Source: Dyadobacter sp. NIV53 (GTDB taxonomy: Bacteria > Bacteroidota > Bacteroidia > Cytophagales > Spirosomataceae). Taken from it: a stretch of 64,000 nucleotides of DNA. Below are positions 1-8,657 of the stretch, in pieces. The notes under the pieces were generated by a model. It was not told the origin of the DNA and did no database searches. It saw only the letters and a list, made by a program, of their open reading frames with translations. Each line of letters starts with the position of its first letter. Position 1 is the first letter of the stretch. The stretch spans positions 4,553,501 to 4,617,500 of the forward strand of contig NZ_CP081299.1 in the NCBI RefSeq assembly GCF_019711195.1. Direction: 5' to 3'. The translations under genes were made by a program, and so were the position numbers.

Positions 1-93
1 GCTAGTAAAATCTTTAAGAAAAACTACATAGCCGGTTTTCTGCAATTATATGAAGTTGCCCGTCAGGATAGCAGGAGAAATATGATTGATTAA
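1..93 (+). CDS. C-terminal end of an unidentified protein, cut by the window edge
   Basis: Frame 1 is open from the first base and ends at TAA 91-93, giving 30 residues that finish RRNMID. The stretch is basic and rich in aromatic residues. Nothing in it identifies a family. It converges on the cryptochrome gene, with only 12 bases between the two stops and no clear terminator hairpin between them. That this frame is coding is inferred from its openness alone, which is weak over 90 bases. Confidence 0.4.
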   Translation, partial: ASKIFKKNYIAGFLQLYEVARQDSRRNMID

Positions 94-105
94 AACGCAG
101 CTTTT

Positions 106-1305
106 TTAGTCAGCCCCGACTCCGGCCAGATTATTCCATCTTCCCCAGTTAACGGATACTTCGTAATCAATCAGGAAACTTTCAAAATACATGGCTCCCC
201 AGGTCCAGTTAATTTCACAGTTTTTAACCAGATAAGCAGCTGCGGTTTCACGTTCAGAATAATACAGGTCACCGGTTGAAACCAGTTTTATCATAATCTC
301 ATTTACGTCAGGATTATCTGTATCTCCGCTTTTCCATTTTTCAAACATTGCAGCATCATTATGCCATTGCTGGTTAAAATTGTGCTTGATTCCGCTTGGT
401 TTAAATAACCTCGGCCCAAAGCGAAGCAAAGTCCAGTGAAAATAATCCCTGGCTAAAAGATTATTCACAACTATATCGGTCACCGGATGATCCTGCAAAC
501 GTTCCGTAACCGTATCATATATAAAGCGGGCAGAAATACAGCCCAATGAAAGCCAGTTGGCTAATTGTGAGTCGGTGATGTAATCCTTGAAATCAGGGTT
601 CAGATTATTTTCAATACAATCTTTAATAAACATATCAACCCTTGCCAAAGCTACTGTCTCACCTCCGCGTTTGAACGTCTCTGTTTCTATATTTGAACCG
701 GCCATTTCCTGAGGATCAATTCCGAGCATAGGCAATGAGGGGATTATTCCTGCTTCATATTCCGAAGGTAACGCAATATGTCCTGGTTCGGCGAAAGGCT
801 TCTTGATCTTTAAATGATGCTTTATTGTATTTTGAAAATTAAGAAAGCCACCTGGCAATTTAGAAATGGGGAAAGGCAAATCCATAATTGGACTCAAGGT
901 ATCCATCCAGAACAGCTTGATGTCTACATTACTTACTTTCAGTTTTTTACTTAGAGATGACTCAATCCTGGTTTCTTCAGGAGCAATTTCTTTACTTGTG
1001 TAAACGTAATCGGCATTATAAGTGTCAGCAAGCTGGGCTATGATCTTTTCAGGATCACCAATACGGATCAATAAATCGCCTCCTTTTTCACGTAAACGAT
1101 TCCTGAGATCAATTATACATTCTATTAAAAACTGTGCACGTAATACACCGGTTCTACGGAAACCCAATCTTGTATTTTCAAACTGGCGTGGATCAAATAC
1201 ATAAACAGGAATAACCTCCTGGGCCGTATTTACGGCGGCAAATAGTGCTTCGTTATCATTTAGTCTAAGGTCATTTCTAAACCAATAAACAATTCGTTGA
1301 GTCAT
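106..1305 (-). CDS. DASH-type cryptochrome/photolyase family protein with altered substrate pocket
   Basis: This 399-residue flavoprotein homologue has an N-terminal photolyase alpha/beta domain (WFRNDLRLNDNEAL near residues 8-21, YVFDPRQF near 35-42) and a helical FAD domain (GGETVALARV 214-223, WLSLGCISAR 251-260, ARDYFHW 285-291, C-terminal AGVGAD). The N-terminal motifs and RDYF resemble CRY-DASH. By eye alignment to E. coli photolyase the electron-transfer Trp triad is kept (W314, W367, W390), as are the Asn facing flavin N5 (N386) and an FAD-contacting Asp (D380). The residues known to touch the pyrimidine dimer differ: E274 is N282, W277 is A285, N341 is Y349, R342 is S350, M345 is E353 and W384 is N392. 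It may be a light sensor or a divergent repair enzyme. It is slightly shorter than most DASH proteins. The family call is firm; the function is open. Confidence 0.85.
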   Translation of the reverse strand: MTQRIVYWFRNDLRLNDNEALFAAVNTAQEVIPVYVFDPRQFENTRLGFRRTGVLRAQFLIECIIDLRNRLREKGGDLLIRIGDPEKIIAQLADTYNADYVYTSKEIAPEETRIESSLSKKLKVSNVDIKLFWMDTLSPIMDLPFPISKLPGGFLNFQNTIKHHLKIKKPFAEPGHIALPSEYEAGIIPSLPMLGIDPQEMAGSNIETETFKRGGETVALARVDMFIKDCIENNLNPDFKDYITDSQLANWLSLGCISARFIYDTVTERLQDHPVTDIVVNNLLARDYFHWTLLRFGPRLFKPSGIKHNFNQQWHNDAAMFEKWKSGDTDNPDVNEIMIKLVSTGDLYYSERETAAAYLVKNCEINWTWGAMYFESFLIDYEVSVNWGRWNNLAGVGAD

Positions 1306-1530
1306 CGACGGTAGTTCGTAATCTTGATAAAATATAATTTTCGTTTTGCAATAATACGGATAAAAAATGTGACGCTGTAATTACAAGATGATAGCAGTGA
1401 TTAACAGAACATAGTTAAGTCGTCACTTTTCAATACATTCAAATTAATTTCTACAACGAATTTCAGTACAAAAAATAGGTTTATTGCTAAACGACTTTAC
1501 CCAACCAAGTATGTTGGATCTATCAATAGT

Positions 1531-1582
1531 TCAAAAATGAAAAGGCCTGAATTTTTAAAAATTCAGGCCTTTTCATTTTTGA
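1531..1582. terminator. Perfect 52-bp palindrome, bidirectional terminator
   Basis: The two 26-nt arms (1531-1556 and 1557-1582) are exact reverse complements. The GGCCTGAATT core is flanked by A-rich and T-rich outer arms that read as a U-tract in either direction. It lies 11 bases past the stop of the OmpA-like gene on the minus strand and so probably ends that transcript. The remaining 225 bases (1306-1530) up to the cryptochrome start hold no gene; a weak TAttATTG promoter-like element occurs on the minus strand near 1350. Confidence 0.8.
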
Positions 1583-1593
1583 AGAACCAATAC

Positions 1594-3617
1594 TTAATAG
1601 CTTAAAATTGTAAATTCTGTTCTACGGTTTCTTTGGTGCTCTTCCTCTGTTTTCGCATTTGGAACGATGAGTTCACGTTCACCGTAGCCTTTGGCAGTCA
1701 TCCTTTCAGTATCTATACCTTTGGAAATGAGATAATTTACAGCAGATTCGGCTCTGTTTTGCGATAATGTCATATTATACGCATCCGTTGCGCGTGCATC
1801 CGTATGTGAACTTAATTCAATACTTACTGATGGATTATCTTTCAGGATCTGAACAAGTTTATCCAGTTCGATCGCTGCATCCGAACGGATATTGTATTTA
1901 TTTAGATCATAATAAATATTTTCTAAGACAAAAGTTTTGTTCAGTTCCAGTTTGTCCAGCTTAATAGTAACCTGATAAGTCGTGTCCGTAATTGCTTTTG
2001 TCAGAAATACAGGTGGGATGCTGCGGCCATCCATAGAGAATGGTTCTCTTTTACTGATATACCCTTTACGTTCCACTAGCAGTACATAAGACCTGCCTTC
2101 TTCCACAGGCTGCGTTCCGAATTTACCATCTTTTGCAGAAACAAACTGACTGATCTGTGCATCTGATGTGTCAGGTAAAATATGAACGGTCGCAGAATCA
2201 ACCGGTGTCAGTTCTGGTGTGTTTGCCAATACATTTCCTGCCAGAAAATAACGGACCGTTTTTAACTTGCCATTAACATAATTCGGGTTCTTTGGATTAA
2301 GCGGATCATTGGGATCATCGTTTTTGGCAATTGTAGTGGTATCGGGTTCTTCAGGTGAAGAGAAATAGTAGATATCATCGTCTCCTTTACCACCATCACG
2401 ATTTGAAGAGAAAAAACCTTTCTTTTGGTTCTGGTAAAAAATAAGTCCAAAATCATCCTGAGGACTGTTAAACGGAAGTCCCAGATTCTCAATTGTAATA
2501 ACACCCTGCGTTCTGGTTGCAGTAAAGATATCCAGTTTCCCCAAACCAGGATGTCCGTCAGAAGCAAAATAAAGTTTGCCACCTTCCGCTACATACGGAA
2601 ACATTTCGTCTCCTGCCGTATTAATATCTTTTCCCATATTTACCGGTTTGCTGAATCGGCCGGAAGCATCAATATTTGTGCGGTACAAATCAATTCCGCC
2701 TGAGCCACCTGCCCGATTTGAGGCAAAGTACAAGGTTTTGCCATCACGCGAAAACGCCGGAGAGCCATCCCATGCGAGTGAATCATTAATGGGTAATATG
2801 GCAGGTGCAGTCCATTGTCCACCTACATTACGGCTTTGGTAAAGGTCAACGTCAACAGTCCCTTTCTTTTTACCAGAATTACCTCTTGCAAATATAAGTG
2901 TCTTGCCATCTGGCGAAAACGTCGGTGATCCTTCATTGGCATCTTCAGCAAAAATTTCTTTACTGAATAATACCGGCGTTCCCTGAGTATCGCCTGCATC
3001 TTGAGAGAGAGCTACTTTATAAAGACCAAGCATAGGCTGACCGTTATTTTTATAGATTTTTTCTTTTTGGAAGAAGAAAAAATCAGTTCGTTTCCCAGAA
3101 CAGCCTGTGAAAATTCTGACCCGGTAGTATTCAAAGGAATGTCTTTGATACTCACATCCATTTTTTGCGTACGAAGGCGATCTGTTATTTTTAGGATTTC
3201 AATTTCCCTTAATGCTCTTTCCTGGAGGTTTTTCGGACTGGCAGTAGCTTTGGCAAACAGCGCAAACTGATTAGATGCCTCTTCGTATTGGCCCGCCGTT
3301 TTCAGCGCATAGGCATATTGAAACTGCGCCTCAGGATTTGTAAGGCCCGCGTCAAGTGCTTTTTTATAAAAGGGAATAGATTCTTTAAAGCGGTTTGATA
3401 ATCTGTATGATTCTGCAATCATAAAATTAGTCTGGGCTGGTTCATAATTTTCAGCAGCAGCCTTTTCCAGGCCTTTGATAGCCAGATCATATTCTCCGTT
3501 ACCAAATTTCTTAACTCCGTCCTTATAAGCCTGCATGGTAGAATTACAGCCGGACAATAACATGCTAATTATCTGAAAGCTAATAACTAAGGTAAAATAA
3601 TACCGCAAAATTTTCAT
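1594..3617 (-). CDS. TPR/beta-propeller/OmpA-domain lipoprotein (PorE-like), one-base frameshift
   Basis: Two reading frames make one protein. The upstream part (3617 to 3012) has a lipoprotein signal ending LLSGC and then TPR-like helices to about residue 150. The downstream part (to 1594) carries PD40/WD40-type propeller repeats (SPTFSPDGKTLIFARG, SPAFSRDGKTLYFASN, KLYFASDGHPG), a carboxypeptidase-regulatory-like domain and a C-terminal OmpA peptidoglycan-binding domain (SIELSSHTDARATDAYN, RRTEF). The frames meet at an A6 run on the coding strand (T6 at 3057-3062). With A7 the reading continues through IYKNNGQPM and gives 674 residues. This architecture matches PorE-type type IX secretion proteins that tie the outer-membrane complex to peptidoglycan. 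The propeller is also shared with related OmpA proteins of other roles, so the type IX link is an inference. Confidence 0.85.
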
Positions 3618-3837
3618 AATTTAAAATATAAAATCAAACGATTCGACGCGCACTTCGGGTTTTAAAAAGACAATACTAATAAACAACGTTTGGAAATAAA
3701 ATTATGGATACAACGCAGCAAAATTTTTATCAAAATCCTAATGTATAGCCTAAATAGTCAATTCCGGGTATTGCTATGAAATTATGTGCATCGAATTATG
3801 TTGTAATAATAAGGTACTTACGATTAGAAACATACTG

Positions 3838-3857
3838 CTTTACGTCGTTTCGTAAAG
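3838..3857. repeat. Small inverted repeat upstream of rpsL promoter
   Basis: CTTTACG and CGTAAAG form a 7-bp stem around a 6-nt loop, 26 bases upstream of the rpsL -33 element. No T-tract follows, so it is not a standard terminator. It could be an operator or chance. The rest of the 372-base gap (3618-3989) between the divergent OmpA-like and rpsL genes shows only the rpsL promoter. Confidence 0.35.
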
Positions 3858-3883
3858 ATATTAGTAAAAAAGATCACTAACAC

Positions 3884-3914
3884 TTTGTAAATCAATCAAA
3901 GTGTCTTACTTTTG
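3884..3914 (+). promoter_or_regulatory. Bacteroidota-type promoter of rpsL
   Basis: TTTG at 3884-3887, a 19-nt spacer and TACTTTTG at 3907-3914 match the Bacteroidota sigma-factor consensus TTTG-N19-TAnnTTTG exactly. Transcription would start near 3921, leaving a leader of about 70 bases. An inverted repeat CACTTTG/CAAAGTG (3881-3887, 3897-3903) covers the -33 box and most of the spacer. Confidence 0.75.
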
Positions 3915-3989
3915 CAGTCCGATTTTTCGGGAAAACTGTTTATAAAACAATAGACTGGTGCATTAACCAGATCAAAATCAATTTGTTAA

Positions 3990-4403
3990 ATGCCAACTAT
4001 TTCACAATTAGTCCGTAAAGGTAGAGAGACCATTACATGGAAATCAAAGTCACCGGCTTTGGATTCTTGCCCTCAGCGTAGGGGTGTGTGTACCAGGGTG
4101 TACACCACAACGCCAAAAAAACCGAACTCAGCACTTCGTAAAGTAGCTCGTGTTCGTCTATCCAACAACAAGGAGGTAAATGCTTACATCCCTGGGGAAG
4201 GACACAACTTGCAGGAGCACTCGATCGTATTGATCCGTGGTGGTCGTGTTAAAGATTTACCGGGTGTTCGTTACCACATTATCCGTGGTGCATTGGATAC
4301 TGCAGGTGTAAGCGGACGTAAACAACGTCGTTCTAAATACGGTGCTAAGCGTCCTAAACCAGGGCAAGTTGCTGCTGCACCAACAAAAGGTAAGAAAAAA
4401 TAA
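3990..4403 (+). CDS. rpsL: 30S ribosomal protein S12 (uS12)
   Basis: A decoding-centre protein of the small subunit, 137 residues. Family signatures are present: SPALDSCPQRRGVC near residue 23, TPKKPNSALRKVARV near 41 and RGGRVKDLPGVRYH near 84. The lysines classically mutated in streptomycin resistance (in PKKPNSA and RVKDLPG) are both wild type. The tail ends in a Lys-rich stretch slightly longer than in E. coli (124 residues). It is the first gene of the str operon, read from the promoter at 3884-3914, and is followed by rpsG after 117 bases. Confidence 0.98.
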   Translation: MPTISQLVRKGRETITWKSKSPALDSCPQRRGVCTRVYTTTPKKPNSALRKVARVRLSNNKEVNAYIPGEGHNLQEHSIVLIRGGRVKDLPGVRYHIIRGALDTAGVSGRKQRRSKYGAKRPKPGQVAAAPTKGKKK

Positions 4404-4520
4404 AAAGTAACTCTCTCTGCTTTTATTAAAGAAATATTCTGATAAAAGGGAAGTAATCCGGGAGATGATCCTGGGTGAATAAGTTGCAAAACGAAACCTC
4501 GTTAAACATTAAGTACTAAA

Positions 4521-4987
4521 ATGAGAAAGTCCAAACCAAAGAAAAGATATATCCTGCCTGATCCAAAGTTCAGAGATGTACAGGTTACCAAATTTGTTAA
4601 CAACCTGATGCATCAGGGTAAAAAAAGCATTGCTTTTACTATTTTTTATGACGCTCTTGAACTGGTTGAGAAAAAACCAGCGAAAGTGGTCTTGAAACAT
4701 GGAAAAAAGCATTGAACAACGTTACTCCTTCAGTTGAAGTGAAAAGCCGCCGTGTTGGTGGTGCTACGTTCCAGGTTCCTACGGAAGTTCGTCCTGAGCG
4801 TAAAGCTTCACTTGGTATGAAATGGTTGATCAATTATTCACGTAAACGTGGAGAAAAAACAATGGTTGATCGCCTTGCAGGTGAAATTATTGCTGCTGCA
4901 AAAGGTGAAGGAGCTGCTGTTAAAAAGAAAGATGATACTCACCGTATGGCGGATGCAAACAAAGCATTCTCGCATTTTAGGTTCTAG
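4521..4987 (+). CDS. rpsG: 30S ribosomal protein S7 (uS7), one-base frameshift
   Basis: S7 nucleates assembly of the 30S head. The frame from 4521 encodes MRKSKPKKRYILPDP and stops at 4715. The remainder (EVKSRRVGGATFQVP, RMADANKAFSHFRF) is read in another frame to 4987. The shift falls at A6 (4671-4676): an A7 gives KKTSESGLETWKKAL and a single 155-residue S7, the normal length. S7 is indispensable and no other copy is visible here, so an undercalled base is more likely than a real lesion. The GTG/ATG starts inside the gene are not believable starts for a half protein. Confidence 0.93.
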
Positions 4988-5019
4988 GAATCAGAGTTTC
5001 TAATAAATATTAATGTCTT

Positions 5020-5055
5020 CGGAAGTCTGATTTTTATCAGACTTCCGTTTTTTTT
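5020..5055 (+). terminator. Rho-independent terminator after rpsG
   Basis: The 12-bp stem CGGAAGTCTGAT/ATCAGACTTCCG has a 4-nt loop and is followed by eight T. It ends the rpsL-rpsG transcript and explains why fusA has its own promoter. Confidence 0.9.
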
Positions 5056-5083
5056 GAATTATTAAAAATAATACTTGATACTC

Positions 5084-5115
5084 ATTGTTTTTATAATCAA
5101 TAATTTATACTTTTG
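5084..5115 (+). promoter_or_regulatory. Probable promoter of fusA
   Basis: TACTTTTG at 5108-5115 matches the -7 consensus TAnnTTTG. ATTG at 5084-5087 is a one-mismatch -33 box with a 20-nt spacer. The start point would be near 5122, giving a leader of about 100 bases. Confidence 0.65.
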
Positions 5116-5224
5116 CGCTCTGAATTACTGAAAAGGATCAAGAAGATTACCTCTTGTCAAATTCAAAGTTGCTTCGGAATTCAAAATTGCACATCGAATA
5201 TAATATAACACATCACCATTTGTT

Positions 5225-7345
5225 ATGGCACGTGATCTAAGATTAACAAGAAATATTGGTATTGCCGCTCACATTGACGCGGGTAAAACAACAACTACTG
5301 AGCGTATTCTTTATTACGCAGGAGTTAGCCATAAAATTGGAGAAGTACATGATGGTGCTGCTACAATGGACTGGATGGAGCAGGAGCAGGAGCGTGGAAT
5401 TACCATTACTTCGGCAGCTACAACGGTTGATTGGAATTATCGTGGCGAAAAATACCATATCAACATTATTGATACTCCGGGTCACGTTGACTTTACAGTT
5501 GAAGTAAACCGATCACTACGTGTATTGGATGGTCTTGTGTTTTTGTTTAGTGCGGTTGATGGTGTTGAGCCTCAGTCGGAAACTAACTGGCGTTTGGCTA
5601 ATAACTATAACGTTGCCCGTATTGGTTTCGTAAATAAAATGGACCGTTCAGGTGCAGACTTTTTGAAAGTTTGTGCTCAGGTGAAAGAAATGTTGGGCAG
5701 TTATGCTGTTCCGCTTCAATTACCTATCGGCGCTGAGGATACATTCAGAGGAGTTGTGGATCTTATCAATTTCCGCGGAATCGAATGGAATGAAGAAGAT
5801 AAAGGAATGACTTTTAAAGAAGTTCCAATTCCGGAAGATATGCTTGAAGAAGCGACTGAATGGAGAGAAAAACTTCTTGAAGCAGTTGCTGAATTTGATG
5901 ATACTTTAATGGAAAAGTATTTCGAAGATCCAACTTCAATATCAGAGGCAGAAATTCTTGCAGCTTTGCGCGCAGCAACGATCAGCATGAAAATTGTTCC
6001 GATGGTTTGTGGTTCTTCATTCAAAAATAAAGGAGTTCAGACGATGCTTGATTACGTGATGGCTATTTTGCCTTCGCCTCAGGATCGTGAAAGTATTATT
6101 GGAACAGATCCACGTACGGGATTGGAAATTTCACGTCAGCCTACCGATGCTGATCCTTTCTGTGCACTGGCGTTTAAAATTGCAACTGACCCTTATGTAG
6201 GACGTCTGTGTTTTATCCGTTCATATTCTGGTTACCTTGATTCCGGTTCTTATGTATTGAATAACCGTTCAGGAAATAAGGAACGTATCTCGCGTATCTT
6301 TCAAATGCATGCGAACAAGCAAAATCAGATTGATCGTCTTGAAGCAGGTGATATTGGAGCGGTAGTTGGTTTTAAGGATATAAAAACCGGTGATACTTTG
6401 TCGGACGAAAAATTCCCGATCGTTCTTGAATCAATGGTGTTTCCGGAGCCGGTTATTGGATACGCAATTGAGCCTAAGAAAGCTGCTGACAGCGATAACT
6501 TCTCTAAGGCTATTACTAAACTAATCGAAGAAGATCCTACGTTACAAGTAGAAAGTAACGAAGAAACTGGTCAGACCATTATAAAAGGAATGGGAGAACT
6601 TCACCTTGAAATCATCATTGACCGTATGCGTCGTGAGTTTAAAGTTGAAGTAAACCAGGGTGCACCGCAGGTTGCTTATAAAGAAATTCTTACAAAGAAC
6701 TTTGAGCACCGTGAAGTTTATAAGAAACAAACAGGTGGTCGTGGTAAATTTGCTGATATTCTTTTTGAAATCGGACCAAGAGACGATAATGAAGAAGGAC
6801 AAGAACCAAAAACTGGTTTACAGTTTGTAAATCAAATTGTAGGCGGTACAATTCCTCGTGAATTTATTGCTCCTGTTCAGAAAGGATTTGAAGCTTCTAT
6901 GGCTAATGGTGCTTTGGCAGGATATCCTTTGGATTCTATGAAAGTACGTTTATATCACGGATCATTCCATGATGTCGATTCAGATTCACTTTCTTTTGAA
7001 CTTGCTGCTAAGATTGGTTTCAGAGAAGCTGCACGTCATGCGGGTTCGAAATTAATGGAGCCTATCATGCACGTGGAAGTTCTTACTCCTGATGAATATA
7101 CAGGGCCGATTACTGGTGACTTGAACCGTCGCCGTGGTATTATGAGGGGCATGGATTCACGTAATGGTGCGCAGGTTATTAAAGCTGATGTTCCTCTTTC
7201 AGAACTATTTGGTTATGTTACCGATCTTCGTACAATGTCATCCGGACGTGCTACTGCATCTCTGACGTTTGCATACTATGAAATTGTTCCTAATAGTATT
7301 GCAGAAGCTGTTATAGAAAAAGCAAAAGGCTTAGTTAAAGCCTAA
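5225..7345 (+). CDS. fusA: Translation elongation factor G
   Basis: The GTPase that drives ribosomal translocation, 706 residues, the usual full length. The G1 motif AHIDAGKT (15-22), switch-II DTPGHVDF and NKMD are all intact. Domain IV and the C-terminal SSGRATASLTFAYYE region are present. It is flanked by a terminator upstream and rpsJ 99 bases downstream, as in the str operon of many Bacteroidota. No tuf gene follows in this window. Confidence 0.98.
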   Translation: MARDLRLTRNIGIAAHIDAGKTTTTERILYYAGVSHKIGEVHDGAATMDWMEQEQERGITITSAATTVDWNYRGEKYHINIIDTPGHVDFTVEVNRSLRVLDGLVFLFSAVDGVEPQSETNWRLANNYNVARIGFVNKMDRSGADFLKVCAQVKEMLGSYAVPLQLPIGAEDTFRGVVDLINFRGIEWNEEDKGMTFKEVPIPEDMLEEATEWREKLLEAVAEFDDTLMEKYFEDPTSISEAEILAALRAATISMKIVPMVCGSSFKNKGVQTMLDYVMAILPSPQDRESIIGTDPRTGLEISRQPTDADPFCALAFKIATDPYVGRLCFIRSYSGYLDSGSYVLNNRSGNKERISRIFQMHANKQNQIDRLEAGDIGAVVGFKDIKTGDTLSDEKFPIVLESMVFPEPVIGYAIEPKKAADSDNFSKAITKLIEEDPTLQVESNEETGQTIIKGMGELHLEIIIDRMRREFKVEVNQGAPQVAYKEILTKNFEHREVYKKQTGGRGKFADILFEIGPRDDNEEGQEPKTGLQFVNQIVGGTIPREFIAPVQKGFEASMANGALAGYPLDSMKVRLYHGSFHDVDSDSLSFELAAKIGFREAARHAGSKLMEPIMHVEVLTPDEYTGPITGDLNRRRGIMRGMDSRNGAQVIKADVPLSELFGYVTDLRTMSSGRATASLTFAYYEIVPNSIAEAVIEKAKGLVKA

Positions 7346-7359
7346 TATAAAATACAAAA

Positions 7360-7387
7360 CCTGGGAAGTAAATGGTTCTTTCCCGGG
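7360..7387 (+). promoter_or_regulatory. Hairpin in the fusA-rpsJ gap
   Basis: CCTGGGAA and TTCCCGGG can form an 8-bp stem with one T-G pair and a 12-nt loop. No T-tract follows, so it looks like a processing or attenuation structure rather than a terminator. Its role is unknown. Confidence 0.4.
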
Positions 7388-7444
7388 CGGATTGTCGAAA
7401 CTTGTTTCGTTCAAATATTCTTAGAACCGGAAATAATAAAGATC

Positions 7445-7750
7445 ATGAATCAAAAAATTCGTATTAAACTGCGGTCATTCGACCACAATCTGGTTGATAA
7501 ATCGGCCGAGAAAATTGTAAAGGCAGTAAAGGCGACAGGTGCGGTAGTTAGCGGACCAATTCCTTTGCCTACTAAAATTGAAAAATTCACTGTTTTGCGT
7601 TCTCCGCACGTTAACAAAAAATCACGTGAACAATTTCAGCTTTGTACTTACAAACGTTTAGTAGATATTTTTTCTACAAGTGCAAAAACGGTTGACGCCT
7701 TGATGAAACTTGAATTGCCAAGTGGAGTTGACGTTGAAATTAAAGTATAG
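7445..7750 (+). CDS. rpsJ: 30S ribosomal protein S10 (uS10)
   Basis: Small-subunit head protein (and NusE antitermination factor in other bacteria), 101 residues. It contains IRIKLRSFDHNLVD at the start, GPIPLPTKIEKFTVLRSPHVNKKSREQF in two adjacent segments, and the C-terminal LPSGVDVEIKV. It is the last gene before a strong terminator, so it is transcribed with fusA rather than with the rest of the S10 operon. Confidence 0.98.
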   Translation: MNQKIRIKLRSFDHNLVDKSAEKIVKAVKATGAVVSGPIPLPTKIEKFTVLRSPHVNKKSREQFQLCTYKRLVDIFSTSAKTVDALMKLELPSGVDVEIKV

Positions 7751-7883
7751 TTTTTTTGCCTGTTCTAGGCATACTAAATAATAAGTTGGATGAAGGTCCG
7801 GAATTCTGGAAACCACATCTGAGCTCAAAAGTCAGATCATTTAAAGCTTTTATTCGGCTATAAGTGTATTCTGAATGAAACTG

Positions 7884-7915
7884 AGGTCAGATGTTTTAAA
7901 CATCTGACCTTTTTT
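7884..7915 (+). terminator. Strong terminator between rpsJ and rplC
   Basis: AGGTCAGATGTTT and AAACATCTGACCT form a near-continuous 27-nt inverted repeat followed by five or more T. The rest of the 281-base rpsJ-rplC gap contains a small GCCT/AGGC hairpin just after rpsJ and no gene. Confidence 0.88.
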
Positions 7916-7947
7916 GCTGATTATCAGCTAGAAATATAAGAAAACTG

Positions 7948-7979
7948 TTAGGATACGAAAATTTGATTTCTTACCTTTG
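7948..7979 (+). promoter_or_regulatory. Promoter of the rplC operon
   Basis: TACCTTTG at 7972-7979 is an exact -7 box. TTAG at 7948-7951, 20 nt upstream, is a one-mismatch -33 box. Transcription would begin near 7986, leaving a leader of about 46 bases before rplC. The surrounding sequence (CTTTGCAGTCCG) is also found at the rpsL promoter. Confidence 0.7.
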
Positions 7980-8031
7980 CAGTCCGTTTTAAAGATTAAG
8001 GGGTTTTACCTGCTAATTTAAATTAATTAAC

Positions 8032-8652
8032 ATGTCTGGTTTAATAGGTAAAAAAATCGGAATGACTAGTTTGTACAACGCTGATGGGCAGGCTCTGGCG
8101 TGTACGGTTATCCAAGCTGGTCCTTGTGTAGTAACGCAAGTTAGGTCCGAAGAAAAGGATGGTTATAAAGCCATTCAGTTAGGTTTTGGTGAGAAAAAAG
8201 AAAAAAGTTCTTCTCAGCCATTAATTGGTCACTTCAAGAAAGCCAACACAACTCCCAAACAAAAATTGGTTGAGTTTAAGGAATTTGAAGTAGAGCATGA
8301 ACTTGGAACTTCACTGTCAGTACAAGATGTATTTGCAGAAGGTGAATTTGTTGATGTAGTTGGTTCTGCCAAAGGACGCGGTTTTCAGGGTGTTGTGAAA
8401 CGTCATGGATTCGCTGGAGTTGGTGGTCAGACACACGGTCAGCATAACCGTGCACGTCACCCAGGTTCGATTGGTGCTTGTTCATTCCCATCACGCGTAT
8501 TTAAAGGCATTCGTATGGGTGGTCGCATGGGTAACAATCGTGTAAAAATTCAGAATTTGCGTATTCTGAAAGTGATCCCTGAGCAAAATCTTATAGTAGT
8601 AAGTGGCTCAGTACCTGGTTCAAAGAATTCATTTCTAATCCTTGAGAAATAG
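8032..8652 (+). CDS. rplC: 50S ribosomal protein L3 (uL3)
   Basis: One of the first proteins to bind 23S rRNA, with a loop reaching toward the peptidyl-transferase centre. The protein is 206 residues, the normal length. GLIGKKIGMT opens it, and the signature AKGRGFQGVVKRHGF followed by GGQTHGQHNR is intact. It is the first gene after the internal promoter and is followed by rplD after 5 bases. Confidence 0.98.
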   Translation: MSGLIGKKIGMTSLYNADGQALACTVIQAGPCVVTQVRSEEKDGYKAIQLGFGEKKEKSSSQPLIGHFKKANTTPKQKLVEFKEFEVEHELGTSLSVQDVFAEGEFVDVVGSAKGRGFQGVVKRHGFAGVGGQTHGQHNRARHPGSIGACSFPSRVFKGIRMGGRMGNNRVKIQNLRILKVIPEQNLIVVSGSVPGSKNSFLILEK

Positions 8653-8657
8653 CACCG

